DNA of 64,000 nucleotides from an uncultured Kordiimonas sp. (GTDB taxonomy: Bacteria; Pseudomonadota; Alphaproteobacteria; Sphingomonadales; Kordiimonadaceae): contig CANMRM010000001.1 of NCBI GenBank assembly GCA_947500295.1, positions 1 to 64,000 of the forward strand. Direction: 5' to 3'. Positions 34,296 to 42,804 of this stretch are shown in pieces. The notes under the pieces were generated by a model. It did not search any database and had not been told where the DNA came from. It saw nothing but the letters and a program-made list of their open reading frames with translations. Position 1 is the first letter of the stretch. Each line of letters opens with the position of its first letter. A program made the position numbers and the translations under genes.

Positions 34296-34377
34296 CTCTC
34301 GAGCAGGGGTGCGGGAATAGGTTTAAATTTACTCGACCCCCAATCGTGCACCTGTTCCCGCGAACCCTGCTAGAGAG
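34296..34377 (+). repeat. Tandem hairpin unit 1
   Basis: Outer stem: 34296-34308 with 34365-34377 (12 pairs, one G x A mismatch at 34301/34372). Inner stem: 34311-34322 with 34350-34361 (12 pairs, one G-U). Apical loop 34323-34349. A 38-nt core, 34319-34356, is identical to unit 2. Confidence 0.85.
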
Positions 34378-34397
34378 AGTTAAAGTTTCAGAGATTT

Positions 34398-34475
34398 CTC
34401 GGGCAGGGGCTCGGAAGCAGGTTTAAATTTACTCGACCCCCAATCGTGCACCTGTTTCCATAGTCCTTGCCCGAG
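34398..34475 (+). repeat. Tandem hairpin unit 2
   Basis: Outer stem: 34398-34408 with 34465-34475 (11 pairs, one G-U). Inner stem: 34413-34422 with 34450-34459 (10 pairs, one G-U). Loop 34423-34449 is identical to unit 1. Relative to unit 1, pair 02/71 changes A-U to G-C, 15/57 changes G-C to A-U, and the 01/72 mismatch becomes G-C, all preserving the structure. Confidence 0.85.
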
Positions 34476-34480
34476 GGTTT

Positions 34481-34512
34481 AAAAAAGCGGCTCTTCAAAA
34501 GCCGCTTTTTTT
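34481..34512 (+). terminator. Intrinsic terminator, probably bidirectional
   Basis: AAAAAAGCGGCT (34481-34492) pairs with AGCCGCTTTTTT (34500-34511) over a 7-nt loop and ends in seven Ts. The A-run on the other side makes it usable for the leftward SBBP gene ending at 34585 as well. Confidence 0.9.
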
Positions 34513-34584
34513 CTGTCCAGACACCTGGAATGTCCGGAAAAACCACAAAAAAACACAGAAACCTTCCAAGAAAATCCGGAAAAT

Positions 34585-37500
34585 CTACGCAAACAAGCTG
34601 AGAGTTGGCGACGCAGCACCACTTTGCAGCCGGGACAAACCTGTCTGAAAGTTTGCAATTTGGGCAAGCGTACGAGATGAAGGCGTACCCTTCTCCACTT
34701 TCGACTGATTCAGCAATTGCTGCTTGATGGGATCGAACCGGGTGGATCGGAAAGCTCGCTGAGAGGTGGCAATCGCATTGTCGAGCAAACCCAGCACAAA
34801 TTTTGCCGTCGCCTTATCTTTCAGGTTGAGCGCGCCGCCCAGGCCCAGCGCAAACACGCCGCCCAGATCCTCTTCGGGTGGAATATCCTCATCGTCACCC
34901 AAGTCAAACACTTCGTTTTTTGGCAGCAATTTTCCCGGCTCCAGGCCGATGCGGCTCAGCAAGTCCCTGTCACCGTTTCCAGCAATAAGGTCGATGGACA
35001 CGCCGTCATCCAACGTACTGATCTTCAGCTTGTCGCCCTCAGCCGTTGACGAAACATCAACATCAATTTTGCCAAACGCAGCGACCCGCAACTTCCGCTT
35101 GATGTCGTCAAACGTATCGCCCGAATCCAAGTCGATTTTTTTCCGCGCGCCATCATCCACTCTGATATAAAAATAGTCGCCTTCACGCGCGGTTGTCTGA
35201 GTTTCAAGGTCAAGCGTTTGATCACCCTCTATCAAACCTGTCGGCAGACCAAGTGTCTCAAGAACTGAGTCTCCCTGACTGGTGAAAGCCACACCTCCAA
35301 CAGCCGAACGGGCCAACCCTTCACCATATTGCTCAGTATTTTCCAGGGCGCCGCTGGTGCCATCCAGGCGAGCGACAAACCCATCGGTCGCTCCGCGAGC
35401 GGTTTCCCCACTCAGGGTACCCGTGGTGGAGCCCGCCACATACACTTTGCCGCCCTGAACCGTCAGGTCGCTGATGCCATCGGTGCCATCCGTCGAAAGG
35501 TAGGTCGTGAAATCGGCAGTTAGCGTGGATGTCCCCGCAAAGCTGAAGCCACTGACAAATCCTTCCAGGCCGCCGTTCGCCGTTTCATTCACTGCCGCAG
35601 CACCGGACGCATCCAACGCGCCATTTGCCGTAACCCCGGATACATAAACCTTGCCGTTGGAGGTATCGACAGTGATGCCCGATAGTTGGCCTCCGGACCC
35701 CAGCGCACCAAGGCTTACACTGGCGTTTTGGGTTGAAAGGTCAGAGCCAGAGAGACGCACAACCGACGCCGATCCGGCCTCTTCAAGGGCAACAAACAAA
35801 TCGTTGTTGCCATCGACCGCCAGTCCCTTGATCACATCGTCGCCGGAAGCACCAAAAACGTTTGAACTGGTCAGTGAACCATCACTGCCGTTAAGTTTAA
35901 GCACCAGAGCATCAGACTCGCTAGTCGCTCCGGTGGCAAAACTGATCGCAGCCGTCGCGCCGCCAACATAGATGTCATCGTTTGAGTCGATGGCCAGAGC
36001 GTAAGCTTTTGTCTCGGCAAACGTATCAAGCTGGTAGCGAAAAACCTCATCACCACGCTTGCTGACTTTCACAACAAACGCATCGTTGCCACCATTTATG
36101 ACATCCGCTTCAGACAATGGGCTTTCGGTCGCGCCGGCGATGATCACATTGTCCTGGCTATCAACTTTAATATCAAAGGCCTCGGCAGATTCAGCAACAC
36201 CCAGCAACCGCGAGAACACCACATTGCCTTCGGTGTCAAACTTGGTCAAAAACACATCCTGGGTGTTGGCCGTGTTTAGCTGATGGCCAAAGCTTCCTGC
36301 CGAGGTGCCCACAACATAGATGCCGCCATCACTATCCACTGCGACCTTCGCCCCGACTGTGTCGGCGTTGACACGATTGTCAGCATCGACATTGGTTATC
36401 GACAGGGAATTGTCTTCTTCGGTGGTGCTTGTGCTGTCAGTATTGTTGGAACTTGTTACATCTTCCTCGGCATCGGACAAAAACTTGTCGCGAAGCGATG
36501 CGATTTCCGGATCAAGGTCATCGTCTTCCTCTTCGGCGACAAGCCCCTTGATCTCGGTTGCGGCATAGTCGATCCCAACAAATGACGTGGTGTCATCCAG
36601 CGTGATCGTGCCATCAATGTTATTGAATTCGCTAATTCTGCTGGCAATAGCAAAATCGTCATCCAGCTGACTGACCGCCGATACGGCATAAAGCGTTGGT
36701 TCAGCGACAGCCGCAGAAAGTGAAATTTCTTCGGTTATGGTTCCTTCAACCTTGAACCCATATTGGCCTGTGTCAGCGTTGCGTGTCACATTGAAGCGGG
36801 ACAAGTGTTTGGCTGTGAAATTGCCAGACGTATCAAACGTCGATGAAGTACCGGGATATCCGGACCCTTCGTCTGCGCTGAACTCGAAACCAACAAGACC
36901 TGCCTCGGTCGCAGTATCCGGCGGCGTATAAACAAGTTTGCCCGCAAGGATATCGGCAACTGCAATCTCCTGCCCGTTTGTGACATCTACCTTGTCAAGC
37001 TGCAGGCCCTCAGCAGTGGTGTCGATACGCACGGTTTGAAGGTTTCCGTCAGTGCTGTTGAAGTCTGCTGTGGTCAGTGTTTTCGCGGCTGGAATTTTCA
37101 GAGCTTCGATCTGGGCGTTTATGTGATCCTTAACGCTGTTGAGTGTCAGGTCACCAGAAATACCACTCAGGTCGACAGTGATATCATCTGTGTTGCCGCT
37201 TTTCTCGATGGATACGGTGAAAACCTCAGTGCCGGTCAAGCCGGTCAGAGCAGTGTCAGGGTTACCCACAATGAAAGAGCCATTCGTTCCAGTCTGGTTT
37301 TTGCCCGTCCGGGTCGTGGCCTCTGTGTTGTATTCTTTTTCACCAAGAAATATGTCGAGCTTGTCAAGCTCCGTTGACGACAGATAATTCCGAACTTCGT
37401 CCAGACCCGATTGAAACTGCTCATCAAGTCGATCCAGCGAAGAATCCAAAGTTGCGCTTTCGGACGCGTATTCAGCAAGAACACGCAAGTTGGAAAGCGC

Positions 37501-37857
37501 ACTGAACAAGACGAAGGTTGCCGTTTGGTCCGCATCTTCTGCAACCGACTCCAAAACCGGGTCGTCCAGATCGATGAAACTGGTCAACTCCCGGACTTCC
37601 CGGACCTGCTCATTGAGCGTCGTCGGCTCCTCGGGAATCTGCCATGGTGGAATAACCGCCGGGCCGTCGTTCCTGCCAAAAGAAAATTGCGCGGCGCGCT
37701 GGTCGGCAGTCAGGCTGTTGAGGCTGATCTTGGCAAGCTGCGCTTGAGCGTTCAGAGCAATCAGGGAGCTGCTAATTCCGGCAATTTGTGGACGAAAACT
37801 CTCCTGCCCGGCAGTGCCGAACAAGCCTCCTGAGTTTTGTGGTCCAAAAAACGCCAT
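34585..37857 (-). CDS. Giant SBBP-repeat beta-propeller protein (possible FlaEY-like flagellar-regulon protein)
   Basis: Acidic protein of 1090 residues without a classical signal peptide. The N-terminal ~190 residues are helical. Next comes a low-complexity beta region with an acidic linker (EEEDDDLDPEI and a Ser/Thr/Glu-rich stretch, about 440-490). The middle third is a run of SBBP-type propeller blades, each of the form 'DVFLTKFDTEGNVVFSRLLG ... AFDIKVDSQDNVIIAGAT', e.g. DAFVVKVSKRGDEVF, YALAIDSNDDIYVGG and GITVDTSNGKVYVSG. The C-terminal ~200 residues include YFYIRVDDGARKKIDL and a helical end, FRSTRFDPIKQQLLNQ, with flagellin-like character. I recall Caulobacterales proteins labelled FlaEY with similar organisation, but the match is from memory. 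Likely a secreted or surface-associated structural protein. Confidence 0.65.
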   Translation of the reverse strand: MAFFGPQNSGGLFGTAGQESFRPQIAGISSSLIALNAQAQLAKISLNSLTADQRAAQFSFGRNDGPAVIPPWQIPEEPTTLNEQVREVRELTSFIDLDDPVLESVAEDADQTATFVLFSALSNLRVLAEYASESATLDSSLDRLDEQFQSGLDEVRNYLSSTELDKLDIFLGEKEYNTEATTRTGKNQTGTNGSFIVGNPDTALTGLTGTEVFTVSIEKSGNTDDITVDLSGISGDLTLNSVKDHINAQIEALKIPAAKTLTTADFNSTDGNLQTVRIDTTAEGLQLDKVDVTNGQEIAVADILAGKLVYTPPDTATEAGLVGFEFSADEGSGYPGTSSTFDTSGNFTAKHLSRFNVTRNADTGQYGFKVEGTITEEISLSAAVAEPTLYAVSAVSQLDDDFAIASRISEFNNIDGTITLDDTTSFVGIDYAATEIKGLVAEEEDDDLDPEIASLRDKFLSDAEEDVTSSNNTDSTSTTEEDNSLSITNVDADNRVNADTVGAKVAVDSDGGIYVVGTSAGSFGHQLNTANTQDVFLTKFDTEGNVVFSRLLGVAESAEAFDIKVDSQDNVIIAGATESPLSEADVINGGNDAFVVKVSKRGDEVFRYQLDTFAETKAYALAIDSNDDIYVGGATAAISFATGATSESDALVLKLNGSDGSLTSSNVFGASGDDVIKGLAVDGNNDLFVALEEAGSASVVRLSGSDLSTQNASVSLGALGSGGQLSGITVDTSNGKVYVSGVTANGALDASGAAAVNETANGGLEGFVSGFSFAGTSTLTADFTTYLSTDGTDGISDLTVQGGKVYVAGSTTGTLSGETARGATDGFVARLDGTSGALENTEQYGEGLARSAVGGVAFTSQGDSVLETLGLPTGLIEGDQTLDLETQTTAREGDYFYIRVDDGARKKIDLDSGDTFDDIKRKLRVAAFGKIDVDVSSTAEGDKLKISTLDDGVSIDLIAGNGDRDLLSRIGLEPGKLLPKNEVFDLGDDEDIPPEEDLGGVFALGLGGALNLKDKATAKFVLGLLDNAIATSQRAFRSTRFDPIKQQLLNQSKVEKGTPSSRTLAQIANFQTGLSRLQSGAASPTLSLFA

Positions 37858-38103
37858 TATCTCGCTCTGTTACTCTCGTTGCGCCATATCAGGCGACCGC
37901 CCTTATCGGCAATTTTTGCCCACTCGGCATAAACTGCCCATCTGGTTTCCCAAATCAAAACAATCGACTCGAAAAATCAGGCAATAACTGCCGCCCGATT
38001 GCAAATCAGGCGGTTTCTGATTACATGTCTTGCAAACATTGTGACAAATACTGGCTTCAACCGGTAAAGTTCACCGCGACAAACGACAACAAGGAAATTC
38101 TCG

Positions 38104-38418
38104 ATGACCGCGCTTTTCTGGCTGATTGATGCTGTACTTGGCTTCTATTATTTTTTGCTGATCGTCACCATCATCATGAGCTGGCTGGTTGCTTTCGGCA
38201 TTATCAACAGCTACCAGCCATTTGTGCAGACCATACAACGCTTCCTCTATGCAGTTACAGAACCGGCTCTTGCGCCAATCCGGAGAACACTTGGTCGGTT
38301 TCTCCCCAGTCTGGGAGGCATTGATATTTCGCCAATTATCCTGATCTTCCTGATCTTCGCGCTGCGGGTTTTGCTGAGAAGCGACATCGCACCCCTGTTC
38401 GGAATTTACGCCTATTAA
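38104..38418 (+). CDS. YggT family membrane protein
   Basis: Integral membrane protein of 104 residues with two YGGT hydrophobic units: FWLIDAVLGFYYFLLIVTIIMSW and ISPIILIFLIFALRVLL, separated by the conserved FLYAVTEPALAPIRRTLG. The family is linked to cell-shape, osmotic and cofactor-insertion roles; exact function unsettled. The next gene, DUF167, follows it as in many proteobacteria. Confidence 0.92.
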   Translation: MTALFWLIDAVLGFYYFLLIVTIIMSWLVAFGIINSYQPFVQTIQRFLYAVTEPALAPIRRTLGRFLPSLGGIDISPIILIFLIFALRVLLRSDIAPLFGIYAY

Positions 38419-38455
38419 GGCACACGGCCCGCACCCTGAAGGCATCAAAATTCTG

Positions 38456-38740
38456 GTGCGTGTGGTTCCGGCTGCGCGCACATCAAAACTGGACCGTCTG
38501 ACCGAAGACGCCGCAGGCGCTGTTCGACTGCGCATACGGGTTGGTGCGCCGCCAGACAAAGGTCGGGCCAACAAGGCCCTTATCAATCTATTCGCGGCAA
38601 AACTGCGGTTGCCCCGGTCCGCTATTCAGATTATAGCGGGGCTGCAATCCAGAGAAAAAACCTTGTTGCTGTCCGGTGACACCGGCACCCTGCTGGCAAA
38701 GTTTGATTCCCTGATACTGGATGAAGAAATAACGGGCTAA
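38456..38740 (+). CDS. DUF167/YggU-family protein, start uncertain
   Basis: Small cytoplasmic protein. VRVVPAARTSKLD, AVRLRIRVGAPPDKGRANKAL and INLFAAKLRLPRSAIQIIAG, then SREKTLLLSG, are the DUF167 pattern. The GTG at 38456 gives 94 residues but removes the first beta-strand (EGIKILVRV), which is encoded in frame upstream. No ATG, GTG or TTG is available there; an ATT codon overlaps the YggT stop, about 48 nt upstream, with GGAATT before it. Either a rare ATT start is used or the protein is shortened. Sits between yggT and folD in one operon. Confidence 0.8.
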   Translation: MRVVPAARTSKLDRLTEDAAGAVRLRIRVGAPPDKGRANKALINLFAAKLRLPRSAIQIIAGLQSREKTLLLSGDTGTLLAKFDSLILDEEITG

Positions 38741-38779
38741 CCGGGGCACATGCCTTGCCCCAAAACCGGGAGCGAAATC

Positions 38780-39673
38780 ATGCCTGCCACCCTTATTGAC
38801 GGCAAAGCCTTTGCCCAGACAGTACGCGACCGGGTCGCCAAAGATGTTGCTGGCCTGAAGTCCTCGCATGGTATCACGCCCGGGCTTGCCGTTGTTATTG
38901 TGGGCGAAGACCCTGCCAGTCAGGTTTACGTCAAAAACAAGGTGCGCCAGACCGCCGAGGTTGGCATGAACAGTTTCCATTTTGAATTTGAGGCAACGGT
39001 TGATCAGGCTGCGCTGATTGCAAAAGTGCAGGAGTTGAACGAGGACCCTGCCGTCAATGGCATTCTGGTACAGCTTCCGCTGCCCAAACACATGGACGAG
39101 GCATCGGTTATTGAAGCCATCGACCCCGCCAAGGATGTTGACGGCTTCCACGTGGTGAATTCCGGCTTGCTCGCCACAGGCGGCGGCGGCATGGTGCCCT
39201 GCACGCCTCTTGGGTGCCTGATGATGCTCGAGGACCAGCACGGCGACATGAGCGGCATGAAGGCCATTATTGTCGGCCGCTCCAACATCGTCGGCAAGCC
39301 TATGGCCCAGCTGCTGCTTGATGCCAATTGCACGGTTACGATTGCACACAGTCGCACGCGAAATCTCGCTGAAGAGGTCGCGGCCGCAGACATTGTGGTG
39401 GCTGCCGTGGGGCGGCCCGAAATGATCAAAGGCGACTGGATTAAGGCGGGCGCAACGGTGATCGATGTCGGCATCAATCGGATCCCGGCCCCCGAACGCG
39501 GCAACGGAAAAACACGCCTCGTCGGTGACGTGGAATTCGCGGGCGCGGCCGAGCGCGCAGGTGCTATAACACCTGTGCCTGGAGGTGTTGGCCCCATGAC
39601 CATTGCCTGCCTGCTGAAAAACACTGTTACTGCCACGCTGGCCCAGAACAAAATTGAACTGCAACAGGACTGA
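38780..39673 (+). CDS. folD: Bifunctional methylenetetrahydrofolate dehydrogenase/cyclohydrolase
   Basis: Interconverts 5,10-methylene- and 10-formyl-tetrahydrofolate via methenyl-THF with NADP. ATG 38780 follows GGGAGCG; protein 297 residues, as usual. [15 protein letters not shown] carries the catalytic Lys and Tyr; [47 protein letters not shown] (NADP site) and [16 protein letters not shown] are diagnostic. Central one-carbon metabolism gene within the yggT-DUF167-folD-marC block. Confidence 0.97.
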   Translation: MPATLIDGKAFAQTVRDRVAKDVAGLKSSHGITPGLAVVIVGEDPASQVYVKNKVRQTAEVGMNSFHFEFEATVDQAALIAKVQELNEDPAVNGILVQLPLPKHMDEASVIEAIDPAKDVDGFHVVNSGLLATGGGGMVPCTPLGCLMMLEDQHGDMSGMKAIIVGRSNIVGKPMAQLLLDANCTVTIAHSRTRNLAEEVAAADIVVAAVGRPEMIKGDWIKAGATVIDVGINRIPAPERGNGKTRLVGDVEFAGAAERAGAITPVPGGVGPMTIACLLKNTVTATLAQNKIELQQD

Positions 39674-39685
39674 CGGAGCTATCCG

Positions 39686-40309
39686 ATGTATGAAATCTTT
39701 ATATCTGCGTTCATCGCCCTGTTTGTAATTATCGATCCCATCGGGATCGCCCCCGTTTTTGCAGGGCTGACCAAAGACGCGCCTGCCAAATTCCAGCGTT
39801 TGATGGCCATTAAAGGAGTGCTCATCGGTACCCTGATTCTGGTATTTTTCGCTTTCATGGGCAAACCCTTCCTTGGTGCTCTCGGAATCTCCATCGATGC
39901 CCTCCGGATCGCTGGCGGATTGATGCTGTTTATCATTGCCCTGGAAATGGTCTTTGAAAAACGCCACGACCGAAAACGTGAAGCTGCCGAAAAAATGGAT
40001 GATTTTTTCGAGGATGTTTCTGTTTTTCCGGTGGCCTTGCCGCTGCTGGCCGGGCCGGGTGCAATCACCACGATAATGCTAGCAGTTGCAGACGCTGGTT
40101 CAAACACCGTAGCCCAACTGGCCGTCACCGGGGCTCTTCTGGTTGTCATGGCTATCAGCCTTGTCGTTTTTCTGGCGGCTGGTCCCGTGATGAAGCTTAT
40201 GGGGCCAACGGTTAATGCTGTTTTGACCCGCCTTCTGGGCGTCATTCTTGCCGCGCTGGCAACCCAGTTTGTTCTGGATGGCCTCAAGAACGCCTTTTCC
40301 GGCGCATGA
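39686..40309 (+). CDS. MarC family membrane protein
   Basis: Inner-membrane protein of 207 residues with about six TM helices: FISAFIALFVIIDPIGIAP, IKGVLIGTLILVFFAFMG, AGGLMLFIIALEMVF, FPVALPLLAGPGAI (family hallmark), ALLVVMAISLVVFLA and LLGVILAALATQFVLDGL. MarC proteins have no proven transport substrate. It starts 13 nt after folD, so likely the same operon. Confidence 0.92.
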   Translation: MYEIFISAFIALFVIIDPIGIAPVFAGLTKDAPAKFQRLMAIKGVLIGTLILVFFAFMGKPFLGALGISIDALRIAGGLMLFIIALEMVFEKRHDRKREAAEKMDDFFEDVSVFPVALPLLAGPGAITTIMLAVADAGSNTVAQLAVTGALLVVMAISLVVFLAAGPVMKLMGPTVNAVLTRLLGVILAALATQFVLDGLKNAFSGA

Positions 40310-40363
40310 GGCGTTCACGCATTCATTCGGTCCATTCATGACTGACTGAGCTAATGTATACCT

Positions 40364-42034
40364 ATGAAAAGGCTTAAAACTTTATTGCATGCAGTGGTTT
40401 TTTTGACGGCCATCATTCTACCATGCGGCGCGGTACAGGCTCAATTCGTGCAAATCACATCCGGCACGCCGCAGCAACTGCATACCGATGAAACCTCGAT
40501 AGACAATATTGAAGATCGCACGGACTGGCAGGCCTATACCGGTGCTATCGAAGAAGACGGCGGTACGCTCTGGTTTCGCCAGCCGATCAGACTTGACTGG
40601 ACAAACCCCCTGCATGCAAACAATCCCCTCGCCTTAACCGTTCAGGTCAGAGGGCTTTATCACGCTTACTGGGATGGCCACCTAGTCGCTTCCAATCACC
40701 ACCGCGGTGCAGCGGCCAGCGAATTCAGCCGGCTTATGTTGCCAGTGAGTGACATTGAAGAAGGAGACCACTGGCTCTATTTCAGGATTGAAGGTGTCGG
40801 CCTCAAGGCCGGAGACAGCGTGCGCCTGGGTGTCTTCCCCACTGATCTTTCATCTGATTTCTTTGGTGTGCACTTCACAGTCATCATCGTATTTCTGGTT
40901 TCAACGTCCAGTCTTATTGCCAGCGCCTATTTCCTCTATGTTGGCGCACAGGGGACACGGCGTTGGACATGCCGCGTGGCAGCAGTCACCACCTTTCTTG
41001 CAGGCAGCCTGATGTATCTGGACAGGGCGCGCTTCCTGACACCTTATCCCTATAGCTGGCAACCCGCTATTGAAGCCGCGATGGCGGCAATGACTGTCAG
41101 CTTCATGGTGGGTTTGGCGGCGTATGCAGCCTTGCGCCTGAAGCTGGCAAAGCCTGCCTTTTGGGCGCTCGGTGCTTTTGGGGCCATTGTTACAGCGCTA
41201 CCCGAGACAATGCCGTTTGACACGGATACACGTGCCTTGATGCTGCTGGGTTTCTATATGCTTATGCTTTGCGCATATGCGCACCGTACGGAGCCCCGGC
41301 GCGCAGCCCTTCTGGCCGGTGGCATTGGGGTCGGCATGCTGGCGCTGCTGGTGCAACCCGACCAGAAAATGCTTTTTGTCGCAACGGTCACGTTGCTATT
41401 TGGCATTGAACTGGGAGTTGATCTGCATCGCCGCAAATCGGAAGCACAGCGGCTCGCGCTCTTGTCGTCACGGCTGCGCGGCGACCTGCTGCGACAAAAC
41501 ATCAAACCCCATTTTCTGATGAATTCCCTGACCGCTCTCATGGAATGGATTGAAACGAGCCCTGAAGACGCAATCGATTATATCGACGGACTGGCTGAAG
41601 AGTTCAGGACACTTTCGGACTTTTCGGGTCGAAACGCTGTAAGTTTCAGGGAGGAGCTGGCTTTGTGCGAAATTCATCTGGCCCTTATGAGCAAGCGGCT
41701 CGAAAGCTCTATTACGCTAAAGACCAGCAACATTGATCCTGACGTTTTAGTGCCGCCTGCCGTATTTCATACCTTGATAGAAAACGCACTGAGCCATAAC
41801 GACTATCGAGGCAAACAGGTTGAATTGGAACTATGCGTGCTAAAGTCCGCGCAGGGCACCGTTTATGAGTTTCGAGCACCTGCCGAGGGTCACAAACCTT
41901 CTGGCCTCAACACGGGCTTCGGCACCCGCTATGTCCTTGCCCGACTTGAAGAGTTTTACGGAAAGGCTTTTCGGTTCACGTCTGACCAGATAGGATCGTT
42001 TTGGGTATCGAGAATTGAACTGTCCAAAGGCTGA
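40364..42034 (+). CDS. LytS/YehU-type sensor histidine kinase
   Basis: Membrane kinase of 556 residues. A signal peptide ends at GAVQA; residues 27-165 form an extracytoplasmic beta-rich domain (YWDGHLVASNHHRG, DHWLYFRIEG) like 7TMR-DISM/galactose-binding sensors. Seven hydrophobic helices follow at about 168-355, then the His_kinase region with H383 in RQNIKPHFLMNSLTALMEWIE. The ATPase part has FHTLIENALSHN (N box) and GFGTRYVLARLEEFYG, but no clear DNG (G1) motif. Pairs with the LytTR regulator 11 nt downstream. Signal sensed unknown. Confidence 0.88.
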   Translation: MKRLKTLLHAVVFLTAIILPCGAVQAQFVQITSGTPQQLHTDETSIDNIEDRTDWQAYTGAIEEDGGTLWFRQPIRLDWTNPLHANNPLALTVQVRGLYHAYWDGHLVASNHHRGAAASEFSRLMLPVSDIEEGDHWLYFRIEGVGLKAGDSVRLGVFPTDLSSDFFGVHFTVIIVFLVSTSSLIASAYFLYVGAQGTRRWTCRVAAVTTFLAGSLMYLDRARFLTPYPYSWQPAIEAAMAAMTVSFMVGLAAYAALRLKLAKPAFWALGAFGAIVTALPETMPFDTDTRALMLLGFYMLMLCAYAHRTEPRRAALLAGGIGVGMLALLVQPDQKMLFVATVTLLFGIELGVDLHRRKSEAQRLALLSSRLRGDLLRQNIKPHFLMNSLTALMEWIETSPEDAIDYIDGLAEEFRTLSDFSGRNAVSFREELALCEIHLALMSKRLESSITLKTSNIDPDVLVPPAVFHTLIENALSHNDYRGKQVELELCVLKSAQGTVYEFRAPAEGHKPSGLNTGFGTRYVLARLEEFYGKAFRFTSDQIGSFWVSRIELSKG

Positions 42035-42045
42035 GCGGACGCGCA

Positions 42046-42798
42046 ATGGCGTTTAACCTACTCATTGTGGAAGATGAACCTCTTGTCGCAAAGAGGTTGG
42101 TTCGCCTGTCCGGGGAAGTGATGGGTGAAAGAATTGCTTCATCGAGACTGGCAATTGACATTCGCTCTGCGCGAGGCGTTCTCGCCGATGAGCCCATTGA
42201 CCTTATTCTCCTTGACCTCAACCTGACCGGCAAAGACGGGTTTGACCTGCTGCGCGAGTTCACGGCAAAGGCCGCTCACACTATTGTGGTTTCCGCTGAA
42301 ACAGACCGCGCCATAGAAGCCTTTGACTTGGGCGTTCTCGACTTCGTTGCCAAACCCTTCACCCGCGCCCGGCTGGAAAAAGCACTGGTGCGTTTTGACC
42401 CATCGGCGAGTGGCGGCGAACTGCGTGCCGGTGGGATCACACCGCCTCCTTGCGCCAAGCAGGTTGCTTTTGAAGTCGGACCAAGGGTGGAGACGGTCGA
42501 CGTAAATGACATCATCTACTTTAAAGGTGCAGACAAATATTCTGAAGCGACGCTGAAGAACGGATCAATCAAGTTCCACAGCAAGCCCCTGAGCAGGCTT
42601 GAAACGATACTCTCCGGAAAATTCATCCGAAGCCACAAGTCATTTCTGGTGCACATCGAGGCCATCAAGGCGTTGCGATCCCGAGAGGGCAGCAGATATG
42701 AAATTGATCTCGCTGATGGTCATTCCCTTCCGATAGGCCGAACACGAGTGGACCATGTCCGACGTCTTCTGGCGGCACGGGAAACAGCACCTGCATGA
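42046..42798 (+). CDS. LytTR-family response regulator
   Basis: Response regulator of 250 residues. Receiver domain: acidic pocket IVEDEP, phospho-acceptor D57 in LILLDLNLTG, and the conserved Ser/Lys in VVSAETD and FVAKPF. The DNA-binding LytTR domain (about 145-245) has VDVNDIIYFKGADKYSEATL, KPLSRLETILSGKFIRSHKSFLVH and SLPIGRTRVDHVRRLL. Cognate partner of the preceding kinase. Target genes unknown; a possible target is the convergent outer-membrane barrel gene, but no LytTR direct repeats were noticed. Confidence 0.93.
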   Translation: MAFNLLIVEDEPLVAKRLVRLSGEVMGERIASSRLAIDIRSARGVLADEPIDLILLDLNLTGKDGFDLLREFTAKAAHTIVVSAETDRAIEAFDLGVLDFVAKPFTRARLEKALVRFDPSASGGELRAGGITPPPCAKQVAFEVGPRVETVDVNDIIYFKGADKYSEATLKNGSIKFHSKPLSRLETILSGKFIRSHKSFLVHIEAIKALRSREGSRYEIDLADGHSLPIGRTRVDHVRRLLAARETAPA

Positions 42799-42804
42799 CC
42801 TTGC

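Larger units (their letters stand above)
34293..34512 (+). ncRNA. Putative sigma-54-dependent small RNA with two tandem hairpins
   Basis: A transcript from the sigma-54 promoter to the intrinsic terminator at 34481-34512 would be about 220 nt. It contains two long two-part hairpins at exactly 100-nt spacing. Their stems differ by compensatory changes, while the 27-nt apical loops are identical and carry the C-rich motif CTCGACCCCCAATCG. No start codon with a ribosome site or reading frame of note occurs inside. C-rich apical loops occur in alphaproteobacterial sRNAs that bind purine-rich ribosome sites, so an antisense, anti-Shine-Dalgarno role is a reasonable guess. I do not recognise an Rfam family. 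Downstream is the 3' end of the leftward SBBP gene, whose mRNA could share the terminator. Confidence 0.65.

Noticed and set aside
34296-34475. 100-nt direct repeats as CRISPR or IS ends
   Set aside because: Only two copies, with long divergent stems around an identical loop and no cas or transposase gene; RNA structure explains it better.
37910-37930. TGGGCA-N4-TTGC on the minus strand upstream of the SBBP gene
   Set aside because: Spacing between GG and GC is one base short for sigma-54.
38031-38046. Sigma-54-like site on the minus strand upstream of the SBBP gene (TGTCAC-N5-TTGCA)
   Set aside because: The invariant -24 GG is GT, and the 5' leader would be ~160 nt; not strong enough to list as a promoter.
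38588-39967. 459-codon open frame antisense to folD
   Set aside because: His/Asn/Gly-rich, no recognisable domain; shadow of the folD/marC coding bias.
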